From NCBI GenBank assembly GCA_036676195.1, contig JAKFDK010000061.1, positions 1 to 62,330 of the forward strand: a DNA stretch of 62,330 bases, written 5' to 3'. This DNA is from JAKFDK01 sp036676195. GTDB taxonomy: Bacteria > Bacillota > Sulfobacillia > Symbiobacteriales > ZC4RG38. Both the position numbers and the translations under genes were made by a program. Below, one piece after another: positions 42,517-51,157 of the stretch (positions are counted from its first letter, which is position 1; every line of letters starts with the position of its first letter). The notes below the pieces were generated by a model. It was not told the DNA's origin, ran no database searches, and saw only the letters and a program-made list of their open reading frames with translations.

Positions 42517-44409
42517 GTGGCCATATTAGGGCAGGTAACTCACAGGTGGACCCAACCGCACCGCTTCACCCTCTGGCGGCCCGGGATTCGCTTTCAGATT
42601 GGCAGCGGGTTTCTGGTTCTGGTTCTGATCGCCGGCGCCCTGGCCTGGGCGGCCCACGGCGCGCTGGCGCGGCAAACGGAAGCCGCCCGGCAACTGGCAG
42701 CCACCGCCGGGGACATCGGTATGCTGCTTCAGGTCGTACAGGACAGTCGCACCCTGGCCGATGAGGCCGAGAAGGTCACAGAGACCTTTACGCAACCGCA
42801 GGAGGGCGCCCGCCACAGCATGGTCGAAGACTTGCACGCCGACGCCGCCTGGCTTGGCGCCTCGGACGACAGTAACCTGCGGACCGCGGCCCGTGAGATC
42901 GGCGAGATGCTGAAGCTGAGCACTGCGCTGTTCGCCCTCCCCGACCTGAATACCCCGGCGGCCATGCTGATGGGTGCCCAGATCCGGGAAGCGATGCAGC
43001 GCCTCCAGTGGCTGATCGCCGATGCCAGCTCCGGGCGCCAGGCGGCGCTGGCGCAATCCCAGCAAGCTGCCGAGCAGGAGGCCCGGCACGGGCTCTTTAT
43101 CCTGCTGGTGGCAGCCGGGTCTGCTGCCGCCGTCGGCGCCTTGCTGGCCGCTACCCTCACAGCCCGCATCGGCGGCCCTGTGCGGCGTCTGGCCTCCGCC
43201 ATGGCCGAGGCTGCCGGTGGTGACCTGACCCAGAAGATCCTTGCCACCCGTCAGGACGAGGTCGGCGCCCTGGGCGGGCATCTGAACCATATGCTGGCAG
43301 GACTGAGCCGCCTTGTACACGAAATTGGGTCGGTGAGTACCGAAGTGGCAACGGAAGCGGACAGGCTGCGTGGGGACGCAGCGCGCTCCCAGGAAGCCTC
43401 CGCCGTGGTGGCCGAAGAACTTTCCGGGGTGCAGGCCGCCGTCACGCAACAAACCGCTAGCCTGCAGGCCGCTGTGGGCCGGGTCGAGCGTCTGGCCCGC
43501 CTGGTGGCGGACATTTCCGATACCTCCGAGCGCCAGGCGCAGGCGGCCGGGGAGGCAGCCAGGCTGGCCGGCAGTTCGGCCGGGACCGTCGACCGGCTCG
43601 CGACAGAGCTGGCGCAGGTCACGCAGGCGGCGACAAGCGCCCAGGGCGCGGCCAGAGCCGGCAGCGAAGTGGTAGCCCGCACCCTCGCAGGTGTCGAGGA
43701 AGTGAACTCGGTAATGGCCGACGTCGCATCCAGGGTCAATGCGATGGCCAGCCACTCCGCCCGGGTCGGCCATATTTTGGGCACAGTGAACGAAATCAGC
43801 GCCCAGACCAATCTGCTGGCCCTGAATGCCGCCATTGAAGCGGCCCGCTGCGGCGAAAGCGGCCGGGGATTCGCCGTGGTAGCCAGCGAGATCCGCCAGT
43901 TGTCGCACCGCTCGCAGGCAGCAGCAGCCGAAATTCAACGTGCGATGGCACTGATTGAAAGTGGTACCGCCGAGGCGCTGCAGGCCGTGGAACGGGGCGA
44001 GCAGCAACTGGGGCGGCTCACCCAGTTGTCGGCGGACGCGACACGGGAGATGGGCCAGGTCGCCCAGACGATGGACGAGAGCGAAGAACACGTGGCCAAC
44101 ATCTATGCCCTTGTCACTGAAATGGCACAGGCCGCCACCAACGCTTCCGGGCAGGTGCAAGCGCTGGCCGCCTGCTTCGCGGATAATCAGGCTGCGGCCC
44201 AGGCCGCCGAAAATGACACCCATGAGGTGCTGACCTTGCTGGAGGGCAACGCCTCTGCCTTTGCTCAGAACGCTACGGCTGCCCACCGGGTCCTGGATGC
44301 GATGCGGGATGTAACCGCCACTGCTCAGGCCACTCAGGGTGCGGCCGAGCAGATGGCTGTCCTTTCGAATCAGCTCAACGCGACAGTCCGCCAGTTTCGC
44401 GTCGCATGA
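42517..44409 (+). CDS. Methyl-accepting chemotaxis protein
   Basis: This 630 aa chemoreceptor has a first membrane helix (about residues 30-50), an extracellular four-helix sensor (about 55-185), a second helix (about 190-215), HAMP (about 215-270) and the signalling coiled coil, with tip NEISAQTNLLALNAAIEAAR and GRGFAVVASEIRQLSHRSQ. The ligand is unknown. GTG 42517 follows AAGGGTGAT. It lies directly after the pst terminator, so a link to phosphate taxis is only suggestive. Confidence 0.9.
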   Translation: MAILGQVTHRWTQPHRFTLWRPGIRFQIGSGFLVLVLIAGALAWAAHGALARQTEAARQLAATAGDIGMLLQVVQDSRTLADEAEKVTETFTQPQEGARHSMVEDLHADAAWLGASDDSNLRTAAREIGEMLKLSTALFALPDLNTPAAMLMGAQIREAMQRLQWLIADASSGRQAALAQSQQAAEQEARHGLFILLVAAGSAAAVGALLAATLTARIGGPVRRLASAMAEAAGGDLTQKILATRQDEVGALGGHLNHMLAGLSRLVHEIGSVSTEVATEADRLRGDAARSQEASAVVAEELSGVQAAVTQQTASLQAAVGRVERLARLVADISDTSERQAQAAGEAARLAGSSAGTVDRLATELAQVTQAATSAQGAARAGSEVVARTLAGVEEVNSVMADVASRVNAMASHSARVGHILGTVNEISAQTNLLALNAAIEAARCGESGRGFAVVASEIRQLSHRSQAAAAEIQRAMALIESGTAEALQAVERGEQQLGRLTQLSADATREMGQVAQTMDESEEHVANIYALVTEMAQAATNASGQVQALAACFADNQAAAQAAENDTHEVLTLLEGNASAFAQNATAAHRVLDAMRDVTATAQATQGAAEQMAVLSNQLNATVRQFRVA

Positions 44410-44461
44410 CGAAAAAGCCCGTCAGGCGAATTGTGCCCAACCGGCCACCGAACTCCCAACT

Positions 44462-44497
44462 GTTCCGCCCCGCGTTCCGCCCCGCGTTCCGCCCCGC
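44462..44497. repeat. Three copies of a 12-base tandem repeat
   Basis: GTTCCGCCCCGC occurs three times in a row between the chemoreceptor gene and the convergent EAL/CBS gene. It encodes nothing that I recognise. Confidence 0.8.
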
Positions 44498-44576
44498 TCA
44501 ACGCCCCCGCTTAACTGGCAAGATGTCCAGCTAACCGGGGGCATTCTACTGTTCAGGCCCTGCTGGCGTAACCTGA

Positions 44577-46343
44577 TCACGCACGGCGGGTGGCGGCCAA
44601 CTGATGTTGCGTCAGGACATCCAGGAGCCGGTGGACCGAGAGCACACCCCGGTACGCTGCGCGATCCGTCACCACTACATAATCCTGGCGGTTGGACAAG
44701 TCGCGATGCGCCACCAGCCGGGAAACCCGGTCAATGGGGGTTGACACTTCTACCACCAGAGGCCGGCGGTCCATCACGCTGGACACTGGCTGTTCGTCGT
44801 GTAAGGCCGCACCAAAGGGTCCGCTCAGGTGGCGAAAGAGTTGATCCCGCATCAACAGCCCAACCGGACGCGCACCCTCCAGCACCACCACAGCCGGGGG
44901 TGCCTCTTCGGCCTGGAATACAGCGGCCACCTCCCGAATCCGGGTACCGGGACTGACCGTAACGACCGATTCCAAAAGATGCTCAAGGGAAATCTCCACG
45001 GCAGGGGTCAACCGTGGCCCGCGCCTGAGGCGCAGGATGTCACCGGTGGCGGGCTCGCTCACCTGCGGGGGCGGCGCCGCCGGTCGGGCCAGGTAATACC
45101 CCTGGCCATACTCCACCCCCAGGCCGATCAGCGTATGCAGTTCGTCGCTGCTTTCAATGCCCTCGGCGATCAGGGTGCAGCCGATCTTCGCTCCGAAGGT
45201 CACAAAGGTCTCCAGGATCGCTTGTTTCACCGGCGAATTCTGCACCGTCTTCACCAGCGACATATCCAGCTTGATGAAATCCGGGCGTAACTCCGCTATG
45301 GCCTGCAGGCTGGAATAGCCGGCACCCACGTCATCAACCGCCACGAGGTACCCCTGGCTGCGATAGTGTTCCAGGGCACGGCGAAAGGTGGGAAAGTCCC
45401 GGATCGAAGTCCGTTCCGTAATCTCAAACACCACGTTCTGGGGTTGGATCTGTTTTGCCTGAATCATGGCCAGGGTTTCACCCTGAATGAACTGCGGGTC
45501 ATTCACAGAACGCGGATCCATGTTCAGGAACAGCTTCTGGTTCCAGGCCAGCCCGGGTAGTCCGATCACCGCTGTCTGGCGGCACGTCCGATCCAGAGGC
45601 CATGTCAGGTTCATATCCTCGGCAAACCGGAACAGCGCCTCCGGATTGCCAAAGCGGCTGTCCTGCGGAGCACGGATCAGTGCCTCCCAGCCCAACACCC
45701 GGGCGTTGTCCAGCGACACGATGGGCTGGTAGACACTGTTGAGCCGCGGCCCATGCAACAAATCCTCAAACTCACGCAAAGCGGCGACTGCCTCGATTCC
45801 CCGGTGGCCTTTGGCCACTTCCATGGCGCGCTTGATGGCCTGATAAATCAGGCTGGCTGCGCCAGTGCCGTGTCCTTCCACGAGGGTATGGGCACAGTGA
45901 AACTGCACCTGTGAGGTGGCCGGATGTTTTTGGCTCAACCGTTCGCGCACGGTCGCCAAAATGGCCTGACACAGGTCGTCGAGCCAGCGCGATTCCGGGC
46001 GCTCGGGCATGGTCACGTAGATCACAAAGTCATCGCCCCACAGATTCTGGATGGCCAGCACACTGCCGGCTGGCAGCACCCGTGGCACATCCTGCTTGAG
46101 GGCGGCTTCAATCCGAACCAGGATCTCCCGTGCCACTCCATGACCGTGAGCCTTCTCCAGCTCGCGGAAGCGCACCAGATCAAGGTAAATCAGGGCCACG
46201 AATTGCCCCTGCGCCAACGTTGCTTCCACCCGTTGGATCACCGGTGACTGATGAAATGGCTTCTCCAGTAGTGGCTCGACCGGAGCCGATTCACGGCGGG
46301 CACCCCAGAAGGACCGTTTTCCGCCAAATAGGGACATCACCAT
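44577..46343 (-). CDS. Degenerate GGDEF - EAL - CBS domain protein
   Basis: This 588 aa protein starts with a GGDEF-like domain in which the active motif reads LWGDDFVIYV, so it should not make cyclic di-GMP. The EAL domain (about residues 205-440) keeps the catalytic set: GWEALIR, FLNMDP, FEITERT, AVDDVGAGYSS, IKLDMSLV, AEGIES and GVEYGQGYYLARP, so phosphodiesterase activity is likely. Two CBS-like modules follow (about 455-585), probably binding a nucleotide. No membrane helix is seen. It may tie cyclic di-GMP breakdown to an adenine-nucleotide signal, but that is inference. Confidence 0.85.
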   Translation of the reverse strand: MVMSLFGGKRSFWGARRESAPVEPLLEKPFHQSPVIQRVEATLAQGQFVALIYLDLVRFRELEKAHGHGVAREILVRIEAALKQDVPRVLPAGSVLAIQNLWGDDFVIYVTMPERPESRWLDDLCQAILATVRERLSQKHPATSQVQFHCAHTLVEGHGTGAASLIYQAIKRAMEVAKGHRGIEAVAALREFEDLLHGPRLNSVYQPIVSLDNARVLGWEALIRAPQDSRFGNPEALFRFAEDMNLTWPLDRTCRQTAVIGLPGLAWNQKLFLNMDPRSVNDPQFIQGETLAMIQAKQIQPQNVVFEITERTSIRDFPTFRRALEHYRSQGYLVAVDDVGAGYSSLQAIAELRPDFIKLDMSLVKTVQNSPVKQAILETFVTFGAKIGCTLIAEGIESSDELHTLIGLGVEYGQGYYLARPAAPPPQVSEPATGDILRLRRGPRLTPAVEISLEHLLESVVTVSPGTRIREVAAVFQAEEAPPAVVVLEGARPVGLLMRDQLFRHLSGPFGAALHDEQPVSSVMDRRPLVVEVSTPIDRVSRLVAHRDLSNRQDYVVVTDRAAYRGVLSVHRLLDVLTQHQLAATRRA

Positions 46344-46480
46344 TCGCCTGCCTTGTATCCGTCTGTCTGCCGCAAAAAGTTGGAAGGCAATAGCAGTCTA
46401 CCAAGTGTTTTTTTAGGCCATGCAATGGTTCGGTTTAGACTCTGCGTGTATTAAGGCGTCCGATTATTCTTTCGCGCTGC

Positions 46481-46521
46481 TTAACGTTTAAACCGACAGA
46501 TTCTTAACAACACGCTGCTAC
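46481..46521 (+). promoter_or_regulatory. Pho-box-like promoter for the phospholipase C / glycosyltransferase pair
   Basis: TTAACA (46504-46509) is followed after six bases by TGCTAC (46516-46521) and then GCTGGAGG. The pstC promoter has TTAACC, six bases, TTATAC, GCTGGAGG. CCGACA lies five bases before TTAACA, and TTAACG a little further up (46481), one base out of the 11-base phase. It looks like a weakened PhoP site. Confidence 0.5.
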
Positions 46522-46548
46522 GCTGGAGGCAAAGGAAGTGATGGTGCC

Positions 46549-47313
46549 ATGGCTCGCCGCCAACTCCAGCACCGCGCGTGGCAGCTCATGGGTACGGCCA
46601 TACTCACCGTGGCCAGGCCCCTGCAGCGCTTTTGGGATCAGGCCCGCCCCACCCATGGCCTGCTGGACGCCTGCGCCCTGGGGATTCTGCATGCCGATGG
46701 ATTGCATGCCGAGGCTGGCTTTCTGGACAAATACCGCGCCGACCTGGACGCCGGCAACTACTGGGCCGACGAAGCGTGCAAAAACTTCACTCACATGTAC
46801 AACCCAGATACCGGGCGCGGCCTTGACCCCTGGCCAAACGCCAAAGAGACCTGCCAGGCTTACTGGACCCGGGCGCTGGCCGCGTGGCGGCAGGGCGAGT
46901 TTCGGTGTGCAATGTTTTACCTGGGCGCCGCTTGCCATATCGTGCAGGATCTGTGTGTCCCCCACCATGCCGCTGTACTGCCTTTTTCCGGCCATTCGGC
47001 TTTTGAAGACCTGGCCGCCAGCCAGTTCCGCCGTTTCCGGGTCACCCGCGGCGGGGTGTACAATCCGGGTATTGACCCCGGAACCTGGGTGGAGGCCAAC
47101 GCCCGCACGGCGAGCCGGTACCTGGAGTTGGTGATCCCGCCCACCGGCAGCGACGCCGACCTGGCCCTGGCCGACCTGCTCGCCCTGGCCCAGCGAACCA
47201 CAGCCGGCTTCCTGTCAGAATTCCTGGCCTGCGCAACCGGCAGCCAAACAGCCGGCGACGTACACGCCCTGGCCGCTGCACCGCCCGCCGGTCCCCGGGC
47301 GATTGCCAGCTAA
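46549..47313 (+). CDS. Zinc-dependent phospholipase C family protein
   Basis: This 254 aa protein carries the zinc ligand pattern of bacterial phospholipase C (alpha-toxin/PC-PLC): THGLLDACALGIL, NYWADEACKNFTHMYN, then H130-IVQ-D134, H140 (HIVQDLCVPHHA) and H149-SAF-E153. The spacing HxxxD, six to His, then HxxxE matches Bacillus cereus PLC. No signal peptide is obvious, so it may act on the inner membrane face. With the next gene, a diacylglycerol glycosyltransferase-like protein, it would convert phospholipid to glycolipid and release phosphate. The ATG follows AAGGAAGTGATGG. Confidence 0.85.
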   Translation: MARRQLQHRAWQLMGTAILTVARPLQRFWDQARPTHGLLDACALGILHADGLHAEAGFLDKYRADLDAGNYWADEACKNFTHMYNPDTGRGLDPWPNAKETCQAYWTRALAAWRQGEFRCAMFYLGAACHIVQDLCVPHHAAVLPFSGHSAFEDLAASQFRRFRVTRGGVYNPGIDPGTWVEANARTASRYLELVIPPTGSDADLALADLLALAQRTTAGFLSEFLACATGSQTAGDVHALAAAPPAGPRAIAS

Positions 47314-47338
47314 GCGCCCGGGCCGGAGGCTTAAAATC

Positions 47339-48442
47339 ATGCGCATCCTGATCGTAGCTGCTCCCTTTGGCGCCGGCCACCTGCAGGCAGCGCAGGCGGT
47401 GAAAACCGCCTTTCAGTTATCTCAGCCAGCCGTCGATTGCCAGGTGGCTGATCTGACCGAAGTCAGGGCCCTGCGTCTGGCCAGCCAGGCCTATTTATGG
47501 AGCCTGCACCACTCCCCCTGGCTCTGGCAATCCCTTTACCGGGCCGGCGGTACCCCCGGCGGCCGCCGCCGGGCCGGTTACCTCTCCTGCCTTACCCTGA
47601 AGCGAAGGTTGCTCTCTCTCCTGGCACATTATCGCCCCGACGTGGTGGCTGCCACCCACCCCTTTCCGCTGGCCGCCCTTGCCTGGCTACGGGCCGCGGG
47701 CCAACTCACGGCGCCGGTGGCCGCCATTGTCACTGACTTTCTCCCCCACCCGGCCTGGGTAAGCCCAGGTATTGACCGCTACTTCATCGCCCAGGGCGAC
47801 GCCGCCACCCAGCAACTGCAGTCCCTGGGGGTACCAGGGCACAGAATCTGTACCAGCGGCATTCCCATCAGCCCTGCCTTCGCCGACTTCCCCCCGTTGC
47901 GTGCCGGCCCTGACGCCATCCCGCGCCTGTTGCTGATGGGCGGCGGCCTGGGACTTGGCCCGCTGCCGGAACTGGCCACGGCCCTGGCGCAGTTGCCCCG
48001 GCCGGTCACCGTTGAGGTAGTCACTGGCAGCAACCAGGCCGCCTATCAACGCTTACTGGAACAGAAAACGCAATTCCCCAACCTGACGGTGCATGGCTTC
48101 ACCAACCAGATCCCCTTGCTCATGCGTCAGGCAGACCTGCTGATTGGCAAACCCGGTGGGCTGACCAGCAGCGAGGCCCTGGCCTGCGGCCTCCCCATGG
48201 TGCTGGTGGGAGCACTCCCCGGACACGAAGAGGAGAACGCCCATGTGCTGACCCAGGCCGGAGTGGCCACCACCGTGGCCGCAGACGCCCTGGCCCAAAC
48301 TACTATGGATTTGTTTCAGCAGCCATACTCTGCGCTGGCGGCCATGCAACAGTCCGCCAGGTCATTGGGTCGGCCGAGGGCGGCTCTGGACGTGGCTCAG
48401 CACCTGCTCACGTTGGCTCACCCAAGAATCGCTTCCATATAA
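47339..48442 (+). CDS. Glycosyltransferase of the MurG/MGDG synthase family
   Basis: This 367 aa GT-B protein begins MRILIVAAPFGAGHLQAAQA, the MGDG-synthase N-terminal signature (GAGH), and has VTDFLPHPAWVSPGIDRYF, LLMGGGLGLGPLPEL and the donor-sugar site ADLLIGKPGGLTSSEALACG with HEEENA. These features fit processive diacylglycerol glycosyltransferases of Bacillota and plastid MGDG synthases. The ATG at 47339 has GGAGG nine bases before it, 25 bases after the phospholipase stop, so the two are co-transcribed. Confidence 0.85.
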   Translation: MRILIVAAPFGAGHLQAAQAVKTAFQLSQPAVDCQVADLTEVRALRLASQAYLWSLHHSPWLWQSLYRAGGTPGGRRRAGYLSCLTLKRRLLSLLAHYRPDVVAATHPFPLAALAWLRAAGQLTAPVAAIVTDFLPHPAWVSPGIDRYFIAQGDAATQQLQSLGVPGHRICTSGIPISPAFADFPPLRAGPDAIPRLLLMGGGLGLGPLPELATALAQLPRPVTVEVVTGSNQAAYQRLLEQKTQFPNLTVHGFTNQIPLLMRQADLLIGKPGGLTSSEALACGLPMVLVGALPGHEEENAHVLTQAGVATTVAADALAQTTMDLFQQPYSALAAMQQSARSLGRPRAALDVAQHLLTLAHPRIASI

Positions 48443-48487
48443 AGTGGACCCGGTTAGCCACCGTAACATCCGCCTGATTCACCCCTG

Positions 48488-48532
48488 AAACGGCCATGGA
48501 CCCGCGGTAATTGCGCGGGTCCATGGCCGTTT
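48488..48532. terminator. Strong bidirectional terminator
   Basis: A perfect 19-base stem (48488-48506 with 48514-48532) and a seven-base loop separates the convergent glycosyltransferase and IclR genes. It has AAA at one end and TTTT at the other, so it should work in both directions. Confidence 0.9.
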
Positions 48533-48570
48533 TGCCCTTTGGCAGCGGGAACCAGCGTCCGGTGCATGAT

Positions 48571-50154
48571 CTAGCACACAAACCGGCTGACTGACTCGGC
48601 TGCCAACACCACCAGCGTTTTCAGTTCCTGGATCCGCTCGGGGTTCAGACGGCTCCGGGGTGCCGCCACCGTAAGCGCAGCCCGGGCGTAGCCGAAGGGA
48701 TCCAGGACCGGCGCCGCGATTTCTCCCACACCCGAGTCGTGTTCTCCCAGAGAAACTGCACACCCGACCGCCCTGATGCCGCATAGCTCCGCCTTTAGCT
48801 GCTGTGGGTCTGGTATGCGGGCGTTCAGGATCCGTTCGATATTCTCCTGCCGCTGGAAGGCAAGAATGGCCTTGCCGAGCGCACCGGCGTAGAACGGAAA
48901 AACGGTGCCGCGGTCATACGCGCTGCGCAGCCCGTAGCCTCTGTCCACCCGTTCCAGGCAGACAACCCGGTCGCCCGCGATGCCGCTTAAAACGACCGTT
49001 TCCCGGGTGCTGTTGGACAACTCCCGCATGGCCGGTAAGGCAATGTGAACGATGTCGACCAGTTTGAACAGCGGACGGGCAAGTTCGAGAATGCGCAGCC
49101 CCAGTCGGTAACGACGTCCGCCATCATGACTCACCAGCCCGGCATCACACAGGAGTTGCAGGTGGCGGCGCAGTGTAGTCGCCGGGACCTGGTGCCGACT
49201 CGCCAGTTCTCCGAGAGAGGCTGCGCCCGTTTCGTGCAGGGCAAACAGCACATTCAGTACCCGCGCCAGGCCACCGTCGCCCGTGCCTTCATCCTGTTGC
49301 TCCTGTATGGTGTTAGAGGCCGCCTGCGCCTGTGACGGCAACGATTGATCCGGTTGCGCGTTTTCTCTCTGAGATATCTGCTGCTGAATCGCCCGGCTGC
49401 CACTGTGGAACAGTTCGAGCCAGTCCTCAACATAACGGGCGGGCAACCTCTCAACCGGAGCGGCCAGGCCGAGTGCCCCCACCACGCCGGTCCGGCCGAA
49501 AACGGGCACAGCCAGACCGCCGATGCCCCGGTCCAGTTCCCCCACGCTGGTGGCGTAGCCAGCGCCACGGATCTGTTCCAACTGTTTGGCCAGTACTTCC
49601 GGATCCGTAATGGTGGCGTCTGTAAAACGCCGGAGACCGGAGGCGATGACAGCGTCAACAGTCGCTTTCGGCTGGTAGGAAAGCAACACCTTGGAAGGAC
49701 CTGCGGCGTGATACGGGAGCACCATGCCCGGTTCATACGAAATGCGTAGTCTTTGCCCGCTTTCAACCCGCTCCAAACACATGACCTGGTTTCCGTAAGG
49801 TACTGTAAGGAGAACGGTTTCACCACACTGCCGGCTGACCTGTTCCATGGGCATGATGGCAGCGGCCGCCAGCTTCAATTGGGTCTTGAGCGCCCGCGCC
49901 AGGTTCAGAAGCCGCAGCCCCGGGCGGTAGGTATGGTCAGTACCGCTTTCTTCGAGCAAGCCTTGTTGGGACAGGAACTTCACATAGCGGTACATGGTGC
50001 TGCTAGGCTCACCGCTGGCAGCCGCCAATTGCGATACGGTCATTTGAAAGTGGTCTTCGTTAAAAGTGTGAAGAAGGTCCAGGGCCTTGGTCAGCATGGC
50101 CGCAGTGGAACTGCTGCCGCGGCCGATCCCTGGCTTTTGCTTCGCCTCCGGCAT
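48571..50154 (-). CDS. Double IclR-family regulator (two IclR units in one chain)
   Basis: This 527 aa protein contains two complete IclR proteins. Unit 1 has HTH (MTVSQLAAASGEPSSTMYRY; about residues 20-80) and effector domain (about 95-260). A Gln/Ser-rich linker (about 262-295) joins unit 2, with HTH (ASLGELASRHQVPATTLRRH) and effector domain (GETVVLTVPYGN-like ETVVLSGIAGDRVVCLERV) to the end. IclR proteins are normally 240-280 aa and act as dimers of dimers. Here one chain would supply two DNA-binding and two ligand domains. It faces the catabolic operon at 50465, which it most likely controls. Confidence 0.9.
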   Translation of the reverse strand: MPEAKQKPGIGRGSSSTAAMLTKALDLLHTFNEDHFQMTVSQLAAASGEPSSTMYRYVKFLSQQGLLEESGTDHTYRPGLRLLNLARALKTQLKLAAAAIMPMEQVSRQCGETVLLTVPYGNQVMCLERVESGQRLRISYEPGMVLPYHAAGPSKVLLSYQPKATVDAVIASGLRRFTDATITDPEVLAKQLEQIRGAGYATSVGELDRGIGGLAVPVFGRTGVVGALGLAAPVERLPARYVEDWLELFHSGSRAIQQQISQRENAQPDQSLPSQAQAASNTIQEQQDEGTGDGGLARVLNVLFALHETGAASLGELASRHQVPATTLRRHLQLLCDAGLVSHDGGRRYRLGLRILELARPLFKLVDIVHIALPAMRELSNSTRETVVLSGIAGDRVVCLERVDRGYGLRSAYDRGTVFPFYAGALGKAILAFQRQENIERILNARIPDPQQLKAELCGIRAVGCAVSLGEHDSGVGEIAAPVLDPFGYARAALTVAAPRSRLNPERIQELKTLVVLAAESVSRFVC

Positions 50155-50262
50155 TTCCCGGCGTCCTCCTTGCCATGCTGTTCACTCGATCCTGCCGCGG
50201 GTTTGTTCTCCAGTTCTGCCCACATTAAGAGAAGTATATCCCCTAATCAGGTCGACGTGAAG

Positions 50263-50300
50263 CAATAGAGCCCGCCCCCTTTCTAGGGCGGGCTCTATTG
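50263..50300. repeat. Perfect 15-base hairpin in the divergent control region
   Basis: CAATAGAGCCCGCCC (50263-50277) and GGGCGGGCTCTATTG (50286-50300) pair perfectly around an eight-base loop, between the IclR gene and the nitroreductase operon promoter. It could be an operator, an attenuator of the IclR leader, or a transcription barrier between the two sides. Confidence 0.7.
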
Positions 50301-50329
50301 CGGTTGACAGATCTGTAGATTCAAATGTG

Positions 50330-50359
50330 TTGACTTAAATAAAACCATTGAAGTATTAT
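50330..50359 (+). promoter_or_regulatory. Promoter of the catabolic operon
   Basis: TTGACT (50330-50335), an 18-base spacer and TATTAT (50354-50359) give a good sigma-A-type promoter. It rules out a nitroreductase start at 50348 and leaves an untranslated leader of about 100 bases before TTG 50465. Confidence 0.65.
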
Positions 50360-50395
50360 GAGTACACGCTATTAAGAGATACGTTTCTCATAATA
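50354..50395. promoter_or_regulatory. Inverted repeat overlapping the -10 box
   Basis: TATTATGAG (50354-50362) and CTCATAATA (50387-50395) are inverted arms that begin in the -10 box and span the transcription start. This is a plausible site for the double IclR protein. Confidence 0.5.
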
Positions 50396-50464
50396 TGGCG
50401 CCATCCACCTGAAACCCCGGGACAACAGGCCTGGCCCGAATCTGTGTCAGAGGAGGAACCGCGT

Positions 50465-51157
50465 TTGCTTTCACCTGCAGATCCCGTTACCGTACGACAG
50501 GCCATTCTTGACCTGTTCAGGGATAGACGGAGCCACCGTGACTACCTGCCCGATCCGGTTCCGGCGGACGCCCTGCGCACCGTCCTTGAAGCGGCCCGCT
50601 GGGCCCCGTCTGGTGAGAACGCGCAGCCATGGCGTTTCATCGTGGTGACCAAAGCCGAGGCGCGCACACGGCTGGGCGCGATCGCCCGGCGCGGCAGCGG
50701 CCGGCGGTTCACCGGTGAGTTTGTCACCCGCACGCTGCATCACCGGTTCTCCGGCCTCGAGGATCCCGAAAAGCAACGCCGTGTCTTCGAGAAACTGACC
50801 ACCGGCCAGGTCTCGGCCTTTGTGGCCGACGCCCCGGTGCTGGTGGTGGTGGTCGGGCAGAAAGATGTTTGGGACACGCCGTTCGACTGCTCGGCAGCCA
50901 TCCAGAACATGCTGCTGGCCGCCACGGCCATCGGTCTGGGCAGTTGCTGGGTGAACGCCGGCACCCTCGATATCCGGGACGAGCGGGAAATCAAGATACT
51001 GCTGCAGATCCCGGTTGACTACAAGGTGGTTTCACTCGTCTCGTTCGGGTATCCGAGTCGGGAGATCAAGCCCCGGCGCCGCCAGCCGCTCTCCAGCCTG
51101 GTCTTTGGCGATGTTTACGGACAGCCGTACCGTGAATTGGGGGGTGAAGATCTGTGA
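50465..51157 (+). CDS. Nitroreductase family protein
   Basis: This protein of about 230 aa has the nitroreductase FMN fold: FRDRRSHRDYLPDPVP near the N-terminus, EAARWAPSGENAQPWRFIVV and AAIQNMLLAATAIGLGSCWVNAG, the hallmarks of the NfnB/BluB-like superfamily. It uses FMN with NAD(P)H; the substrate is unknown. I chose TTG 50465 because AGGAGG lies eight bases before it and the promoter at 50330-50359 excludes earlier starts. It is the first gene of the operon, so the operon may handle a compound that needs reduction. Confidence 0.85.
   Translation: MLSPADPVTVRQAILDLFRDRRSHRDYLPDPVPADALRTVLEAARWAPSGENAQPWRFIVVTKAEARTRLGAIARRGSGRRFTGEFVTRTLHHRFSGLEDPEKQRRVFEKLTTGQVSAFVADAPVLVVVVGQKDVWDTPFDCSAAIQNMLLAATAIGLGSCWVNAGTLDIRDEREIKILLQIPVDYKVVSLVSFGYPSREIKPRRRQPLSSLVFGDVYGQPYRELGGEDL

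Noticed and set aside
46549..47313. Secreted toxin-type phospholipase C
   Set aside because: No signal peptide and no C-terminal membrane-binding domain; the gene pairs with a lipid glycosyltransferase.
50348..50464. N-terminal extension of the nitroreductase from ATG 50348
   Set aside because: The -10 box lies at 50354-50359, so that start would be outside the transcript; TTG 50465 has a proper AGGAGG.
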